A stretch of 64,000 nucleotides of DNA from Agrobacterium tumefaciens (lineage in GTDB: Bacteria > Pseudomonadota > Alphaproteobacteria > Rhizobiales > Rhizobiaceae). The DNA is taken from assembly GCF_013337285.1 (NCBI RefSeq), contig NZ_SUPW01000001.1, positions 372,001-436,000 of the forward strand, in the 5' to 3' direction. This document shows, piece by piece, positions 9,471 through 18,965 of this stretch (positions are counted from its first letter, which is position 1; each line of letters starts with the position of its first letter). A program made the position numbers and the translations under genes. A model generated the notes under the pieces. The model saw nothing but the letters and a program-made list of their open reading frames with translations, ran no database searches and was not told where the DNA came from.

Positions 9471-9941
9471 CTAAATATTAAGCTCATGCGGTCCGGCCAG
9501 AACTGAGCCGAAATGGTGTTTCCAGAGCCTGGCGCCAAGTTCGCCGCTGCGGTCGAGGCTGGAACCGACCGTCAGCCACGGTAACAGCGTGGGGTGCAAC
9601 CCCGCATCGAACAGCGAAAAACCGGCCGCCAATACGCAGGTATCAGCTTGAATGCCGCAGACCAGCACCCTGTCGGGCTTGAGAGACAAGAGATGGTCGA
9701 CCGCAGCCTTCGGTGGTGCATAACCGTGCTTGATGAATATGCGATCCGCGGCGACGAGCGACTCATCATCCCTGCCCGGCTTCCAGCCCAGTTGCCGCTC
9801 GAAGGGGGTTACGCTCTCATCATGACGCTCGACGGTGGCAATGCTGACCATCCTAGCTGCAAGTGCCGATATCTCCGCCACCAGCGCAGCCGGTGGATTG
9901 AAGCTCGGCTGAACGTCGACGATGTAGAGCACCTGTTTCAT
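9471..9941 (-). CDS. Cysteine hydrolase (isochorismatase/nicotinamidase superfamily)
   Basis: 156 residues from an ATG preceded by GGAGG. The superfamily's catalytic Asp-Lys-Cys triad is visible: Asp in YIVDVQ (about residue 9), Lys in FIKHGY and the nucleophilic Cys in GIQADTCVLA. Members hydrolyse amides or vinyl ethers such as nicotinamide, isochorismate or N-carbamoyl compounds. Nothing in the sequence fixes the substrate. It is convergent with the exported-protein gene (3 bases between stops), and its start lies just past the prfB terminator, so it is transcribed separately from prfB. Confidence 0.85.
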   Translation of the reverse strand: MKQVLYIVDVQPSFNPPAALVAEISALAARMVSIATVERHDESVTPFERQLGWKPGRDDESLVAADRIFIKHGYAPPKAAVDHLLSLKPDRVLVCGIQADTCVLAAGFSLFDAGLHPTLLPWLTVGSSLDRSGELGARLWKHHFGSVLAGPHELNI

Positions 9942-9956
9942 GCAAAACCTCCAACG

Positions 9957-9986
9957 AAAAACCCCTCGCAATGGACTTGCGAGGGG
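9957..9986 (-). terminator. Rho-independent terminator of prfB
   Basis: A 10-bp perfect stem, CCCCTCGCAA (9962-9971) with TTGCGAGGGG (9977-9986), has a 5-base loop. On the minus strand it is followed by a T-run (plus-strand A at 9957-9961). It lies 28 bases after the prfB stop codon. Confidence 0.9.
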
Positions 9987-10014
9987 CAATTTCTTGATCG
10001 ACGCGACTGGCGTC

Positions 10015-11146
10015 TTAATCGATATCCGACACTTCCACGTCCGCGCCACCGCTGATGCGATGCGCGAGAGCGGCTTCCATGAATTCGTTCAGATCACCGT
10101 CCAGCACGTTGCCGGGCGCAGTGCTTTCAACGCCCGTACGCAGATCCTTGACCAGCTGGTAAGGCTGCAGAACGTAGGAACGGATCTGGTGGCCCCAGCC
10201 GATATCGGTCTTGGACGCCGCCTGGGCGTTGGCCGCATCTTCCCGCTTTTGCAGTTCCACTTCATAGAGGCGGGCGCGCAGCATGTCCCACGCCTTGGCG
10301 CGGTTCTTGTGCTGCGATCGTTCCTGCTGGCAGGCAACAGCAATACCGGTCGGGATGTGCGTGATGCGCACGGCCGAATCTGTCGTGTTGACGTGCTGGC
10401 CGCCGGCACCTGACGAACGGTAGGTATCGATACGGCAATCGCTTTCGTTGATGTCGATCTGGATCGAATCATCGACGACCGGGTAAACCCAGACGGAAGA
10501 GAACGATGTGTGGCGGCGCGCATTGCTGTCATAAGGCGAGATGCGAACGAGGCGGTGCACGCCCGATTCCGTCTTCAGCCAGCCAAAAGCATTGTGGCCC
10601 TTGACGAGGATCGTCGCGGACTTGATGCCGGCCTCTTCGCCGTCGTGAACTTCCAGCACCTCGACCTTGAAGCCTTCGCGGTCGGCCCAGCGGGTGTACA
10701 TGCGCAGCAGCATGTTCGCCCAGTCCTGGCTTTCCGTGCCGCCGGCGCCGGAATGCACTTCGAGATAGGTGTCATTGCCATCAGCTTCGCCTGACAGCAT
10801 GGCTTCCACCTGACGGCGGTTCGCATCGCTTCTCAGCGCCTTCAGCGCGTCTTCGGCGTCCTTGACGATCTCGTCGTCGCCTTCCATCTCGCCGAGCTCG
10901 ATCAGTTCGACATTGTCTCTGAGCTGCTGCTCAAGCGCCTTGACGCCGCTGATGCTGTCATCCAGCTGCTGGCGCTCGCGCATCAGCTTCTGGGCCTCGG
11001 TGGCATCGTTCCAGAGGGTCGGGTCCTCTGCCTTGTTATTCAACCAGTCCAGTCGTCTTATCGCCTGGTCCCAGTCAAAGATGCCTCCTCAGCAGGCTTA
11101 TGGCCTGCTTGATTTCGTCGACTACGTTCACGATTTCATTGCGCAT
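10015..11146 (-). CDS. prfB: Peptide chain release factor 2, programmed +1 frameshift
   Basis: 376 residues when read through the frameshift. It releases peptides at UGA and UAA. A 23-codon first frame runs from ATG at 11146 to an in-frame TGA at 11075-11077. Shifting +1 at CTT-T gives GAC-TGG and continues for 353 residues to 10015. The second frame carries the GGQ peptidyl-hydrolysis motif (GAGGQHVN) and the anticodon-like SPF-equivalent region (SPYDSNARR). Without the frameshift one would call a truncated gene starting near 11043. Expression is autoregulated: low RF2 slows termination at the UGA and favours the shift. It lies about 100 bases downstream of mrcA on the same strand and has its own terminator. 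Confidence 0.95.
11075..11089 (-). promoter_or_regulatory. prfB programmed frameshift site
   Basis: Reading the minus strand: AGGAGG (11084-11089), three bases, then CTT-TGA-C. The internal Shine-Dalgarno-like hexamer three bases before the slippery CTT, the in-frame TGA and the following C match the classical RF2 autoregulatory frameshift. The E. coli site is AGG-GGG-TAT-CTT-TGA-C. Confidence 0.95.
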
Positions 11147-11244
11147 TTCGCTGGTTCTTCGCCTTCATTGAAACTTGTTGCTCAAATAAATGCGGGGGGC
11201 GCGGATGTAAAGACCCGCGCCCCCCGATGATCCCGGAACTGGTA

Positions 11245-13692
11245 TCAATAAAGACCGCCGCCACCGCCGGTGATGGCCTGCTGCGCCTGCGGCGAGGTCT
11301 TCAGAATATCTTCCTGAGACATGTAGTTTTCCGCGCCGATCACCGAGAAGCTGTCGGCCGGGCCGGTGCCCGGCTTGAAGGCTTCCATGATGGTGTCCGG
11401 CTCACCCACAACCGCCGCCATGCCTGTCTTGCGGTTGACGGCGACGAAGTTCATGCCAGCAGGCACGATGAACTTGCTCGGCTCCAGATGCTTGGCCGCA
11501 TCGGCGATGAACTCACCGAAGATCGGCGCCGACAGCGAACCGCCCGTGCCGCCACGACCGAGAGGCGCCGGCGAGTCAAAACCGATATAGAGGCCGGCAA
11601 CCATGTCCGGCGTGTAACCGACGAACCAGGCGTCCTTTTCATCATTGGTGGTGCCCGTCTTGCCGGCAACCGGAAGATTGACCTTGATCTTGCCCGCCGC
11701 CGTGCCGCGCTGAACCACACCTTCCAGCATCGAGGTCGTCTGGTAGGCGGTCATCGGGTCGAGAACCTGCTCGCGATTGTCAACGATGACAGGCTCGTCC
11801 TGGTTCTGCCAGCGCGCGGCGTTGCAGCCCTCGCAGGCGCGCTCTTCATGGCGGAAGATCGTCTTGCCGTAACGGTCCTGAATACGGTCGATCAGCGTCG
11901 GCTTGATCTGCTTGCCGCCATTGGCAAGAACGGAATAGGCCGAGACCATGCGCATGACGGTGGTTTCACCCGAACCCAGCGACATCGACAGAAGCGGCGG
12001 CATCTTGTCATAGATGCCGAAACGTTCGGCATATTCCGCCACCAGATTCATGCCCATATCCTGCGCCAGACGCACGGTCATGAGGTTACGGGATTTTTCG
12101 ATACCGAGACGCAGGGTCGACGGACCGGCGGAACCCCCGCCGTAATTCTGCGGCTTCCAGACCTGACCGCCGGAAACCACCTCGATCGGCGCATCGAGAA
12201 TGACCGATGCCGGAGTGTATCCATTGTCGAGGGCTGCCGCGTAAATGAACGGCTTGAAGGAAGAACCGGGCTGGCGCATTGCCTGCGTGGAGCGGTTAAA
12301 TTCCGACTGCGCATAGGAGAAACCGCCGACCATGGCCAGAACACGGCCGGTATGCGGGTCCATCACCACCATACCGCCCTGCACTTTGGGCGGCTGGCGC
12401 AGGCGATATTCATTGCCGGAATTGGCCAGCGGCTGCGCATAGATCACATCGCCTACCGCCACGACACCCACCGGCGACTTGGCTGTCGCCTTTTTGCCGG
12501 TCGCGTCGCGATAGGCCCAGCGCATGTTTTCAGCGGAGATATGGCCGCGCGTGCGCTTGTCGCCATCTTCGGTTTCCGTATCCGGCTGGACACCGATATC
12601 GATGCCATCGGCCGCAACGGCGAGGACCACGGCGACCTTCCATTCGGGAACGTCGCGCAGGCCCTTGACCTTGGCGAGCGCCGCCGTCCAGTCGCCTGCC
12701 GTCTCGATCTTTTCGACGGGTCCGCGGAAACCGCGACGCTCGTCATATTGCACCAGACCATCCTGAAGCGCCTTGCGCGCTTCCGCCTGGATCTGCGGAT
12801 CGAAAGAGGTGCGGACGGACAGTCCGCCTTCGAGAAGCGCTTTTTCGCCGTATTTCTCGACGATCTGGCGGCGGACTTCTTCGGCGAAATAGTCAGACGC
12901 GAAAATATGCGCGCCGCCACGACGCAGATTAACGCCGAGCGGCTGCTTTTTAGCGTCTGTGGCATCTGCAACGGTGATGTAGCCGTTTTCGGCCATACGG
13001 TCGATGACCCAGTCGCGACGCTCCAGAGCAGCCTTTTCACGACGGATTGGATGATAATTGGCCGGACCCTTCGGCAGCGATGCGAGATAGGCGGTTTCCG
13101 CAATCGTCAGTTCCGTCACCGATTTGTTGAAATAGGTGAGTGCTGCGCCGGCAATACCGTAGGAATTCAGGCCGAAGAAGATTTCATTGAGGTAAAGCTC
13201 AAGAATCTTGTCCTTGGAATAGGTTTGCTCGATGCGGAAGGAAAGGATGGCTTCCTTGAGCTTACGGTCGAAGGTCTGGTCGTTGGTCAGAAGAAAATTC
13301 TTGGCGACCTGCTGGGTTATGGTCGAAGCGCCGACAGGGCGGCGACCGGAACCAAGGTTCTGCACGTTGACCAGAACTGCGCGGCCAAGCCCCCAGATAT
13401 CGACACCGGGGTGATTGTAGAAATTCTTGTCTTCCGCTGACAGGAAGGCCGCCTTCACCCGGTCGGGAATGGCCTGGATCGGCAGGAACAGGCGCTTTTC
13501 ATGGGCGTATTCCGCCATCAGCGCACCGTTGCCGGCGTGCACACGGGTCGTTACCGGCGGCTCATAGGTGCTCAGAACTGCATAATCCGGCAGGTCCTTC
13601 GTCACGCCGTGCAAATAAATCGCACCGACGACGGCGGCGCACAGAAAGAGCACGCTGGCCAAGCCGAAAAAATATCCAATTAGTCTGATCAT
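11245..13692 (-). CDS. mrcA: Penicillin-binding protein 1A, bifunctional
   Basis: 815 residues. It polymerises and cross-links peptidoglycan on the outer face of the inner membrane. There is a membrane anchor at residues 3-27. A GT51 transglycosylase domain follows, with catalytic Glu87 in SAEDKNFYNHPG and the ASTITQQVAKN motif. After an OB-like middle region comes a transpeptidase with nucleophile Ser477 in SSFK and KTGTTND near residue 680. In Agrobacterium PBP1a is the essential class A enzyme for unipolar growth. The C-terminus ends in a short Gly-rich tail. It sits between amiC and prfB, all on the minus strand, with 327 bases upstream that probably contain its own promoter. Confidence 0.95.
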   Translation of the reverse strand: MIRLIGYFFGLASVLFLCAAVVGAIYLHGVTKDLPDYAVLSTYEPPVTTRVHAGNGALMAEYAHEKRLFLPIQAIPDRVKAAFLSAEDKNFYNHPGVDIWGLGRAVLVNVQNLGSGRRPVGASTITQQVAKNFLLTNDQTFDRKLKEAILSFRIEQTYSKDKILELYLNEIFFGLNSYGIAGAALTYFNKSVTELTIAETAYLASLPKGPANYHPIRREKAALERRDWVIDRMAENGYITVADATDAKKQPLGVNLRRGGAHIFASDYFAEEVRRQIVEKYGEKALLEGGLSVRTSFDPQIQAEARKALQDGLVQYDERRGFRGPVEKIETAGDWTAALAKVKGLRDVPEWKVAVVLAVAADGIDIGVQPDTETEDGDKRTRGHISAENMRWAYRDATGKKATAKSPVGVVAVGDVIYAQPLANSGNEYRLRQPPKVQGGMVVMDPHTGRVLAMVGGFSYAQSEFNRSTQAMRQPGSSFKPFIYAAALDNGYTPASVILDAPIEVVSGGQVWKPQNYGGGSAGPSTLRLGIEKSRNLMTVRLAQDMGMNLVAEYAERFGIYDKMPPLLSMSLGSGETTVMRMVSAYSVLANGGKQIKPTLIDRIQDRYGKTIFRHEERACEGCNAARWQNQDEPVIVDNREQVLDPMTAYQTTSMLEGVVQRGTAAGKIKVNLPVAGKTGTTNDEKDAWFVGYTPDMVAGLYIGFDSPAPLGRGGTGGSLSAPIFGEFIADAAKHLEPSKFIVPAGMNFVAVNRKTGMAAVVGEPDTIMEAFKPGTGPADSFSVIGAENYMSQEDILKTSPQAQQAITGGGGGLY

Positions 13693-14019
13693 ACCAAGCT
13701 ACCGATAATTCGAATCGTAACCATCAACGCCCGACGATATACGGGCGCATCCTTGCATATCGCGTGCCGTTTTGCACACCATACCTTCGATGACAAGCGG
13801 ATACGGCAGCATTCGCTGATATGTTACCGCGCCACCGGCCCGCAATCGCGCTCCGGCTGCTTTACGGATCGCCACCGAATCCGCTTCCCGAGTAACGCGG
13901 GGAATGTGAGTAAAATAGGGCTCCTGCCCCTTAATCATCCGCAAGGCCCAAGAATTGAACAGCTTTTTGAACTGCAATAGCAAGGCGGCAACAGGCTCGT
14001 GCCGTCTCCACCTGATGCT
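13693..14019. other. Gap between amiC and mrcA
   Basis: 327 bases. A minus-strand frame (13699-13983, 94 codons) is open across most of it, but it lacks an ATG start, a ribosome binding site and any recognisable domain, so I do not call it. The region most likely carries the mrcA promoter and leader. Confidence 0.4.
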
Positions 14020-15291
14020 TCAGCCGCCATTCGCCACGGCTTTTGCGCGGTAGCGGCCAACCGCCGTCGCCAGCGTATCCGCGACCTTCTTGCGCCATTC
14101 GGCATCGAGAAGCAGTTTTTCGTCTTCCGGATTGGAAAGAAAGCCGAGTTCCAGCAGCACCGACGGCACATCATGGGCGCGCAGCACCATGAAACCGGCA
14201 TAACGATGCGGATTGTTGATGAGGCCGACCTGCCCCTCGAAGGAGGAGACGATGTTTTCGGCGAGCGTCACCGAAAAGGCCTGGGTTTCGCGGCGGGTGA
14301 AATCGAGCAGGATATCGGCGACTTCCGGCGGCTCGGTGGAGGCAGCCACACCGGCGATCTGGTCGGACTTGTTTTCGCGCTCCGCCAGTTCCTGCGCCTG
14401 CCGGTCCGATGCCCGATCAGACAATGTGTAGACGGTGGCGCCACGGATGCCCTTCTGCTTCAGCGTATCGGCATGCAGGGAAATGAACAGGTTGGCGTTG
14501 TTCTGCCGGGCGATCGTCACCCGCTCTGACAAAGCGAGGAACGTATCGGAATCGCGGGTCAGAAATGCCTTGATACCGGCCTCCCGGTTCAGCCGCTCCA
14601 CCAGTTCCTTCGCAAAGGTCAGCGTGATGACCTTTTCCTCCGTACCGGTTGCGCCGCCTGTCGCACCGGCATCGATGCCGCCATGGCCGGCATCGACCGC
14701 GATGACGAATTCCGCCTGCCGCGAAGTCTTGTCGGTGGGGGTGATCGCGGCAGTGGTGACGGGTACCGGCAACTGCCATTGCTGCGTTTTTACCAGTTCG
14801 GCGAATTTGGCCTTGGTGGTGATTTCCGTGTCCAGCACGAAACGGAAAGCTGCGCCATCCTCGCCCTTCTTCGTTTCAGCCACAGTCACCTGCACCGGTT
14901 TTTTGGCCGTCAGCACGATGCGGGCGCTGTTCTGGCCCATGCTGCCGAAGCGGATGTCCGAAAAAAGGCCTGTCGGCTTGAGGTCGGATGCCGGAAAGGC
15001 GAAATTCACCGCCGGAAAGTCCACAACGATACGGGCCGGCGAATCGAGATAGTGAACATCGAATTCCGGCTCTTCGGCAAAATCGAGAACGATGCGCGTG
15101 CGCGCCTCATCGCCAATGATGCGCGCCTGATTGACGATAAGCGGCTCAAGCGCAAAGGCCTGTAGAACGCCGGAGAGGACGGCTACCACTGAAAGGAAAG
15201 CAGGCAGGACGAGGACACGCACAAGCCGCGCGATTCGCACGCCAAGCGGCCCTGCCCCACCTGATATCTCTGCGCTGCGCGTGAAATTCAT
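14020..15291 (-). CDS. amiC: N-acetylmuramoyl-L-alanine amidase (AmiC type)
   Basis: 423 residues. It cleaves the amide between N-acetylmuramic acid and the stem peptide during cell separation. An N-terminal export signal (hydrophobic about 23-47) precedes an AMIN domain (about 50-155, septal/peptidoglycan targeting) and an Amidase_3 domain (about 195-415). The zinc ligands are visible: His in VDAGHGG, Glu in TEEKVI, His in SLHAD and the catalytic Glu in LLELGFLSN. The start at 15291 is the only good one for the signal peptide. It is divergent from rne and upstream of mrcA on the same strand, making a cell-wall pair. Confidence 0.93.
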   Translation of the reverse strand: MNFTRSAEISGGAGPLGVRIARLVRVLVLPAFLSVVAVLSGVLQAFALEPLIVNQARIIGDEARTRIVLDFAEEPEFDVHYLDSPARIVVDFPAVNFAFPASDLKPTGLFSDIRFGSMGQNSARIVLTAKKPVQVTVAETKKGEDGAAFRFVLDTEITTKAKFAELVKTQQWQLPVPVTTAAITPTDKTSRQAEFVIAVDAGHGGIDAGATGGATGTEEKVITLTFAKELVERLNREAGIKAFLTRDSDTFLALSERVTIARQNNANLFISLHADTLKQKGIRGATVYTLSDRASDRQAQELAERENKSDQIAGVAASTEPPEVADILLDFTRRETQAFSVTLAENIVSSFEGQVGLINNPHRYAGFMVLRAHDVPSVLLELGFLSNPEDEKLLLDAEWRKKVADTLATAVGRYRAKAVANGG

Positions 15292-15936
15292 GGTCTTGAA
15301 GAAATTCCGTATTTCAGTCGTTTTCGATAAATGGAGCGGAAAAGCACCGGGAACAGCACTGTTTCGACCACGCTAGGCGTTTGTTTGCGCGTTTGCGCCC
15401 CACAATCGCAGGCCTTGGTGAACCAATTGTTAACCCGGAAATTCCACCAATAATATGGCATATTTAGCCAGCCTATTGCTATTATGACAGAGAAAACATA
15501 CAACAAGGGTGAGGGTTAAAAGTGTTGACGGGATAGATGCCCGCCGGCTGCCAATCGAAAAAGACGCTGGCGCTGCAAAACGGGCAATCATCTGCCGTCG
15601 TTACATTTATCCTGAAACTGGATCAATTCCGGCCGTGGCCGGAGACCTACCCGGTGGCCCTACCACCGCTGCTCTGAGGAGAGCAAATTCATCGGACCCC
15701 AAGGGGTCTATATATTATTGTCGTTCCGCCTGGCCAATGATGTCGCAGCAGTTTTCACATGAACCGGATACCAGGAGCAGGCCAAGCGCCTCGCCGTCGG
15801 TCCGGATGCTGCCAGTTTACAGAAGCCCGGCAGGAGACTTCATTTCCGGCACATCCTTGCACTCATATGAAAGGCTCGTCCGTGTGGCGGGCCTGTTCTC
15901 GTATAAAACAAGGCTGCGCCGAGGAGCACAGCTTAC
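15292..15936 (+). promoter_or_regulatory. Divergent amiC/rne region with a hairpin-rich rne leader
   Basis: 645 bases without a gene. The half next to amiC (15370-15500) is AT-rich and probably holds promoters. Between 15629 and 15708 four short hairpins follow one another: CCGGC/GCCGG (15629-15642), CGGTGG/CCACCG (15652-15668), TGCTCT/AGAGCA (15670-15685) and GACCC/GGGTC (15695-15708). The last is followed by TATATATTATT. A GAGGAG ribosome binding site precedes rne at 15921-15926. RNase E genes are commonly autoregulated through structured leaders, so this is a candidate element of that kind, or a separate small RNA. Confidence 0.6.
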
Positions 15937-18870
15937 ATGGCAGACAAAATGCTTATCGACGCCTCCCACGAAGAGGAGACACGCGTAGTCGTTGTCCGTG
16001 GGAACCGGATCGAGGAATTCGATTTCGAGTCGGAACACAAGAAACAGATCCGCGGCAATATCTACCTTGCCAAGGTGACGAGGGTTGAACCCTCGCTTCA
16101 GGCGGCCTTCGTCGATTACGGTGGAAATCGCCACGGCTTTCTCGCTTTTGCGGAAATCCATCCGGATTATTACCAGATCCCGCTTGCCGACCGTCAGGCT
16201 CTGCTGAAGGCCGAAGCCGAGGATCATCGCCGCAGCGACGACTTCGAATCGGCTGATGCCCCTGAACCCGGCGCGCCGACGGTTGATCTTTCGCAGGTTG
16301 ACCAGCCCGATGTCGGCATTGTTGCCGCCAGCGAGACTACGGACGTCGTGGTGACGGAAGAAATCGCTCCTGCAGCCGAGGAAGTCTCCGGGGAGGCTGC
16401 GGTTGCGGCCGTCGAGGAAGCGCCCGCCAAGGCAGAAAAGCCGAAGCGCGTCCGTCGCCCGCGCGTCAAGAAGAAGACACCGGAAGAAGAAGCCGCTGAA
16501 GCATCTTCCGAGGAAGACGGCAGCACCGGCGGCGAGATGGCCGCGATGGTCGATACCGATACGATTTCCGAAGAAGTCGAAGGTCTTCGCCGCGGCAATG
16601 ACGATGATGACGACGATGACGACGATCATCACGAAAAGGAAGTGATCGAATCCGTCGGCGCCGAAGACGCCATGGAAGAGGTTCCGGATCGCGTTGCCCG
16701 CAAGCCGCGCAAGCAGTACCGCATTCAGGAAGTCATCAAGCGCCGCCAGATTCTTCTGGTGCAGGTGGCCAAGGAAGAACGCGGCAACAAGGGTGCCGCC
16801 CTCACCACCTATCTGTCGCTTGCCGGCCGTTATTCCGTGCTGATGCCGAACACGGCGCGTGGCGGCGGCATTTCCCGCAAAATCACCCAGCCGACCGACC
16901 GCAAGCGCCTGAAAGAAATCGCCCGCGATCTGGAAGTTCCGCAGGGTATGGGCGTCATTCTGCGCACCGCCGGCGCCAACCGTACCCGCGTCGAGATCAA
17001 GCGCGACTTCGAATATCTGATGCGCCTGTGGGAAAACGTCCGCACGCTGACGCTGAATTCGACGGCTCCCTGCCTCGTTTACGAGGAAGGCTCGCTGATC
17101 AAGCGTTCGATCCGCGATCTCTACAACAAGGATATCGGCGAGATCATCGTTTCCGGCGAAGAAGGCTATCGTGAAGCGAAAGACTTCATGAAGATGCTGA
17201 TGCCGAGCCACGCCAAGGTGGTTCAGCCTTACCGCGACATTCACCCGATCTTCTCACGCTCCGGCATCGAAGCCCAGCTCGACCGGATGCTGCAGCCGCA
17301 GGTAACGCTGAAATCGGGCGGTTATCTGATCATCAACCAGACCGAAGCGCTGGTTGCCATCGACGTGAACTCGGGCCGTTCGACCCGCGAGCATTCCATC
17401 GAAGAAACAGCGCTGACGACCAACCTTGAGGCTGCGGAAGAAGTGGCGCGCCAGCTGCGCCTTCGCGACCTTGCCGGTCTCGTCGTTGTTGACTTCATCG
17501 ACATGGAAGAGAAGCGTAACAATCGCTCCGTCGAGAAGAAGCTCAAGGATTGCCTGAAAAACGACCGGGCGCGCATCCAGGTCGGCCGCATCTCGCATTT
17601 TGGCCTTCTGGAAATGTCGCGCCAGCGCATCCGCGCTTCGGTGCTGGAATCGACCACGCAGGTCTGCCAGCATTGCGGCGGCACGGGCCATGTACGCTCG
17701 GAATCCTCCGTCGCGCTGCATGTGCTGCGCGGTGTCGAGGAATATCTGCTGCGCAACACTACCCACAACATCACCGTGCGTTGCACGCCGGAAACGGCGC
17801 TTTACCTGCTCAACCACAAGCGCGGCACGATCGTCGATTATGAAGGCCGCTTCGGCGTGTCGATCATCATTGCTGCTGACGCCAGCGTCGGTGCGCAGCA
17901 TTTCGCCATCGATCGTGGTGAAGCCGTCGAAAATCCCGTGAAGATCGAAAGCCTCATCCAGATGCTTCCGAGCTTCGTGGAAGAGGAAGACGATATCGTC
18001 ATCGAGGCCGATGAGGATGAAGACGAGGAAGAAATCGTCAAGGCTGCTCCTGCCGGTGAACCGCGCCAGCAGCAGCAGGGCGAAAATGGTGAAGACGGCA
18101 AGCGCAAGCGCAAGCGTCGCCGCCGTCGTCGTGGCAAGGGCGGACAGAACGACCAGAACGGCGCTCTTGATGCGCAGGCCGACGATGACGCCGATGATGT
18201 TGATGGCGACGACGACAGCGTCGAAGCCGATGACACCGACGGTGATGCCGACGAAAACGGCGTGAACGAAGCCGCAAACTCCGACGAGGACGGCAAGCGC
18301 AAGCGCCGTCGTCGCGGCAAGCGTGGCGGCCGCCGCAACCGGGACGACGCTCTCGATGCTGCAGGCAGCGAAGCTGGTGACGAAGGCGAGACGGAAGGCG
18401 AAAGCGAAGAAGTTTCTGTCGAAGCGACCGCATCAGTCGCAGCGACCGTGACGGAAGAGCCGACCGCCGCCGACGTGGTGGAAGGTGTGGTTGCCGACGT
18501 CGTCGCAGAAGAAGCACCGAAGAAGCCGCGCCGCACCCGCAAGGCGAAAGCCAAGACAGAAACCGAAGAAGCGCCGAAGGCTGAAGTAGAAGCCCAGGCT
18601 GTCGAAACGGTTGAGCCGGTGATCGTCGAGCCGGTCGTTGTTAAAGCAACCGTCGCCGAAGTCGCCATTGAAGAGGTCGGTGAAGCATCGGCCGATCTGG
18701 CAGCGGAGGCAGACGCACCTGCAACGGAAGAAAAGACCCGCGCCAACCGGGGCACCAATGTCTCGAGTTCGGAACCGGTCGTGACCTCTTCCGGTTCGCC
18801 TGCGAACCCCGACGGCGACGAGCCGAAGCCGCGCAAGGGCGGCTGGTGGCAGCGCAAAGGCTTCTTCTGA
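15937..18870 (+). CDS. rne: Ribonuclease E
   Basis: 977 residues. This is the endonuclease that starts mRNA decay and processes rRNA and tRNA, and it scaffolds the degradosome. The N-terminal S1 domain begins normally (NIYLAKVTRVEPSLQAAFVDYG). It is then interrupted by about 160 residues of acidic, low-complexity insert with a run of Asp near 225, and resumes at RRQILLVQVAKEE. The catalytic DNase-I-like domain has the Mg-binding VAIDVNSGR and VVDFIDM. The zinc-link CQHCGGTGH lies near residue 572. The C-terminal 300 residues are disordered, with basic arginine-rich blocks (KRKRKRRRRRRGKGG) between acidic ones, and end in the WWQRKGFF-type tail. The start follows GAGGAG. It is transcribed alone and has its own terminator. 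Confidence 0.97.
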   Translation: MADKMLIDASHEEETRVVVVRGNRIEEFDFESEHKKQIRGNIYLAKVTRVEPSLQAAFVDYGGNRHGFLAFAEIHPDYYQIPLADRQALLKAEAEDHRRSDDFESADAPEPGAPTVDLSQVDQPDVGIVAASETTDVVVTEEIAPAAEEVSGEAAVAAVEEAPAKAEKPKRVRRPRVKKKTPEEEAAEASSEEDGSTGGEMAAMVDTDTISEEVEGLRRGNDDDDDDDDDHHEKEVIESVGAEDAMEEVPDRVARKPRKQYRIQEVIKRRQILLVQVAKEERGNKGAALTTYLSLAGRYSVLMPNTARGGGISRKITQPTDRKRLKEIARDLEVPQGMGVILRTAGANRTRVEIKRDFEYLMRLWENVRTLTLNSTAPCLVYEEGSLIKRSIRDLYNKDIGEIIVSGEEGYREAKDFMKMLMPSHAKVVQPYRDIHPIFSRSGIEAQLDRMLQPQVTLKSGGYLIINQTEALVAIDVNSGRSTREHSIEETALTTNLEAAEEVARQLRLRDLAGLVVVDFIDMEEKRNNRSVEKKLKDCLKNDRARIQVGRISHFGLLEMSRQRIRASVLESTTQVCQHCGGTGHVRSESSVALHVLRGVEEYLLRNTTHNITVRCTPETALYLLNHKRGTIVDYEGRFGVSIIIAADASVGAQHFAIDRGEAVENPVKIESLIQMLPSFVEEEDDIVIEADEDEDEEEIVKAAPAGEPRQQQQGENGEDGKRKRKRRRRRRGKGGQNDQNGALDAQADDDADDVDGDDDSVEADDTDGDADENGVNEAANSDEDGKRKRRRRGKRGGRRNRDDALDAAGSEAGDEGETEGESEEVSVEATASVAATVTEEPTAADVVEGVVADVVAEEAPKKPRRTRKAKAKTETEEAPKAEVEAQAVETVEPVIVEPVVVKATVAEVAIEEVGEASADLAAEADAPATEEKTRANRGTNVSSSEPVVTSSGSPANPDGDEPKPRKGGWWQRKGFF

Positions 18871-18886
18871 TAGAAGCGACTAAAAC

Positions 18887-18919
18887 AAAAAGCCCGCGAC
18901 CATGTTGCGGGCTTTTTTT
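18887..18919 (+). terminator. Rho-independent terminator of rne
   Basis: The stem GCCCGC/GCGGGC is extended by A/T pairs (18887-18897 with 18907-18917) and ends in a T7 run. It starts 16 bases after the rne stop codon. Confidence 0.9.
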
Positions 18920-18965
18920 ATGCCGGATGTCTTGTTGTCGTCTTGCCGGGTCTACATTCCACCCC

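Noticed and set aside
11015..11077. prfB as a frameshifted pseudogene
   Set aside because: The TGA, slippery CTT and internal AGGAGG form the functional programmed frameshift, and both frames join into a full-length RF2.
11227..13440. Plus-strand open frame (737 codons) opposite mrcA
   Set aside because: mrcA is unmistakable on the other strand with all catalytic motifs. The mirror frame has His/Arg-rich shadow composition.
13699..13983. Possible 94-codon gene between amiC and mrcA
   Set aside because: No ATG, no ribosome binding site and no hydrophobic or motif pattern; more likely the mrcA promoter region.
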